The position numbers were made by a program, and so were the translations under genes. A DNA stretch of 6,405 bases from Tissierellia bacterium (GTDB taxonomy: Bacteria; Bacillota; Clostridia; Tissierellales; Dethiosulfatibacteraceae). Location: positions 1-6,405 of the forward strand of contig SKID01000259.1 of assembly GCA_007116605.1 (NCBI GenBank), given 5' to 3'. Shown one piece after another: positions 4,751 through 6,405 of this stretch. Numbering within the stretch: position 1 is the first letter of the stretch; every line of letters starts with the position of its first letter. Under the pieces are notes generated by a model. It was not told the DNA's origin, did not search any database, and saw only the letters and a program-made list of their open reading frames with translations.

Positions 4751-6405
4751 CTAATCTCCTAATGGTTCTAAAAGTTCTTTTTCCACAACACTTTTCATGT
4801 CTAATTGATAAATTTTACCTACTTCATTCTTGAAAACGATACGATCATCATCCACTGATACAATCATGCCTTGACCAAAAAATTTATGCTTCATTCTTTT
4901 AAATTGAAAAAAATCTTTGCGTTTATGCTCATTCATCCCATCACTTATTTCTGTCACAAACCTAGAAGGAATTTCTGGATATAATATTTCAAGCCTTTTA
5001 ATGGCTCGAGTCATCCCTACGTAAAACAGTCTTCTTTCTTCTTCTAAAATTTCTTCATCTACTTCTCTTTTACTACTGGTTCCTTCAACGGGAAACTCTC
5101 CATAAATATTATCAATCATATACACACGGTCAAACTCTAATCCTTTAGTACTGTGAATGGATGACAAAGTGACCTGTGCATTCATAACATTTTTAGCTTC
5201 TGTTAGACATTGCTGTAAATCTTCTAAATTTGTCATAAAGTCCGAAATTGTATTAGACCCTTTTGCTACTTCTTTGACAATTTCCATATGTACTTGACTT
5301 GTGGCAAAATGGATGCGTCCTTCTTTTTCTAGTCTGTCTAAATAGTGACCATAACCCATCTCAAACTGTATGTAACCAATGGCATCTAAAGGTTGAACAG
5401 TGTTAATATAGCGCATATCTTCTTCAAATGCTTTTATGTTTTTCATTTTTAAAGGATCATTTTTAGGAAAATTTTTCAAGGCTTTATACACATTCCCTTT
5501 ATGTTTCATCACAAATTGTCGCATTTCCTTCGTAAAATAAGATTGACATTTGTAATAAATCTGACTAAAAGCATTTTTATTATAGGGATCCACTGCTAAA
5601 TGAAAAAATGCCAGTAAATCTTTTAAGAGTAATGAGCGAAAAAACTTTCCCCCTTCATCATTAACATAGAATGATATATTGCCTCTTCTAAAAAGTTCTG
5701 CCGGTATTAAGGCGGACACATTATATCGATATAAGATAGCGACGGTTTGATTAGGGTACTTCTTTATTTCCTGGGCAATATATTCTGCTTGTTGACGCCT
5801 TGTCATCACTGAACGGATGCTCAATCCTTCCATTTCAGTTTGTTCAGATTTAATTGCTTTAACATATCTATTTCTATTTCTTTCGATGCAAATTTTTGCA
5901 AGGCTAGTAACTGTTTCATTACATCGGTAGTTTGTGTTAAGACCAAAAATTTTGGCGTCTTTATAATTATCTTTAAATTGCAACATAAGTTTTGGGCTGC
6001 TACCACGAAATGAATAAATGGCTTGGTCATCATCTCCTACAATAAAGAGATTACCATTAGATATTTTTTTTATGATGTCAAACTGTAGCGGCGATGTATC
6101 TTGTGCTTCATCTAATTGAATAAACTGGTAAAAATCTTTGAATTTGGTGCTAATCCTTATATTTTCACCCAATATTTGATCACTTAGTACTAACATATCG
6201 TCAAAATCAATCATGCCCATCTGTTTTTTATATGCCTCGTATCCATGGTAAACATCAGTAAACCCTCTAATACCCACTTTTTCTGCTATTTCTTTATCAT
6301 TATTTAGTCTCAAATTTTTCACATAGCTTATTTTGCTCACCATGTTTTCAACTTCTTCTGCAGCAATCTGGTATTCGTTTTTATAATTTTCCGATTGTCC
6401 CATAA
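4751..6405 (-). CDS. UvrD/Rep/PcrA-type superfamily 1 DNA helicase (5' end beyond window)
   Basis: This is the C-terminal 550 residues or so of an ATP-dependent 3'-5' DNA helicase acting in repair or replication. Counting from the ATG at 6403, the visible SF1A motifs are FDDML (67-71), the Walker B motif QLDEAQD (96-102), motif III GDDDQAIYSFRGS (123-135), motif IV NYRCN (158-162), motif V SSIHSTKGLEFDRVY (414-428) and motif VI EERRLFYVGMTRA (455-467). The tail HKFFGQGMIVSVDDDRIVF (506-524) resembles the small Tudor-like domain at the PcrA/UvrD C-terminus. Walker A (G-x-G-K-T) and motif Ia are absent, and these always lie before DEAQD in this family. So the ATG at 6403 is an internal methionine and about 100-130 residues are cut off by the window edge. 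After DEAQD the protein looks shorter than PcrA, so it is probably a UvrD-like paralogue rather than the housekeeping pcrA itself. It ends TAG 5 bases before the mutase start. Confidence 0.92.
   Translation of the reverse strand, partial: MGQSENYKNEYQIAAEEVENMVSKISYVKNLRLNNDKEIAEKVGIRGFTDVYHGYEAYKKQMGMIDFDDMLVLSDQILGENIRISTKFKDFYQFIQLDEAQDTSPLQFDIIKKISNGNLFIVGDDDQAIYSFRGSSPKLMLQFKDNYKDAKIFGLNTNYRCNETVTSLAKICIERNRNRYVKAIKSEQTEMEGLSIRSVMTRRQQAEYIAQEIKKYPNQTVAILYRYNVSALIPAELFRRGNISFYVNDEGGKFFRSLLLKDLLAFFHLAVDPYNKNAFSQIYYKCQSYFTKEMRQFVMKHKGNVYKALKNFPKNDPLKMKNIKAFEEDMRYINTVQPLDAIGYIQFEMGYGHYLDRLEKEGRIHFATSQVHMEIVKEVAKGSNTISDFMTNLEDLQQCLTEAKNVMNAQVTLSSIHSTKGLEFDRVYMIDNIYGEFPVEGTSSKREVDEEILEEERRLFYVGMTRAIKRLEILYPEIPSRFVTEISDGMNEHKRKDFFQFKRMKHKFFGQGMIVSVDDDRIVFKNEVGKIYQLDMKSVVEKELLEPLGD
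4756..4760 (-). promoter_or_regulatory. Ribosome binding site for the phosphohexomutase
   Basis: The minus strand reads AGGAG within the last codons of the helicase gene, 10 bases before the first ATG (4745) and 13 before the second (4742). The spacing favours the first ATG. A second purine run, AGGAAAG, directly abuts the ATG and is too close to act as the main site. Confidence 0.6.

Larger units (their letters stand above)
1..6405 (-). other. Probable five-gene operon (both ends open)
   Basis: All five genes are co-directional. In order of transcription the junctions are a 5-base gap (4746-4750), a 71-base gap (3184-3254), a 14-base overlap (2266-2279) and a 4-base TTGA overlap (705-708). 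Three of the four downstream ribosome binding sites lie inside the preceding gene. No intrinsic terminator and no convincing -35/-10 pair is visible at any junction, so the promoter is expected to the right of the window. Only the 71-base gap has room for an internal signal. Confidence 0.7.

Noticed and set aside
5821..6033. Second minus-strand open frame of 70 codons inside the helicase
   Set aside because: It overlaps helicase motifs III and IV in another frame and has no family resemblance.
6401..6403. ATG at 6403 as the true start of the helicase
   Set aside because: The encoded protein would lack Walker A and motif Ia, both essential in this family, and the frame is not closed before the window edge. 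The gene almost certainly continues to the right.
1..6405. Mobile element, CRISPR array, tRNA or rRNA
   Set aside because: No transposase or integrase, no spaced direct repeats, no cloverleaf and no rRNA-like conserved stretch was seen. Nearly the whole window is occupied by the five genes.

Overview
The window is an AT-rich, densely packed stretch in which every supported gene lies on the minus strand. The helicase, mutase and oxidoreductase families, the strong GGAGG-type ribosome binding sites, one TTG start and the overlapping reading frames suggest a low-GC Gram-positive bacterium, most likely a member of the Clostridia. This is an inference from protein style and base composition; no rRNA or other taxonomic marker is present.

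In transcription order (right to left) the layout is: (1) a UvrD/Rep/PcrA-type superfamily 1 helicase whose N-terminus, including the Walker A motif, lies beyond the right edge (6405-4751); (2) an atypical alpha-D-phosphohexomutase of the phosphomannomutase/phosphoglucomutase superfamily (4745-3255), 5 bases after the helicase stop; (3) a 71-base gap, the only intergenic space of note; (4) a PfkB-family kinase that closely resembles pseudouridine kinase PsuK (3183-2266); (5) a COG2509-type FAD-dependent oxidoreductase (2279-705), overlapping the kinase by 14 bases; (6) an MGDG-synthase/UgtP-like glycosyltransferase (708-1), which starts at a TTG overlapping the previous stop and runs off the left edge.

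The spacing (5-base gap, 71-base gap, 14-base overlap, 4-base overlap) and the lack of a visible terminator or promoter suggest one transcription unit with translational coupling. The functions do not form one obvious pathway. A hexose-phosphate mutase and a diacylglycerol-type glycosyltransferase could belong to envelope glycolipid synthesis. PsuK belongs to modified-nucleoside salvage, but its usual partner, the PsuG glycosidase, is not in the window. The helicase is a DNA repair/replication protein, and the FAD protein family has no firmly assigned reaction.

No mobile element, CRISPR array, tRNA or rRNA was seen. The least ordinary items are the gap before the kinase, whose RNA can fold so that the kinase ribosome binding site is paired, and the unusual C-terminal phosphate-binding region of the mutase. 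I found no convincing evidence of a wholly new system.
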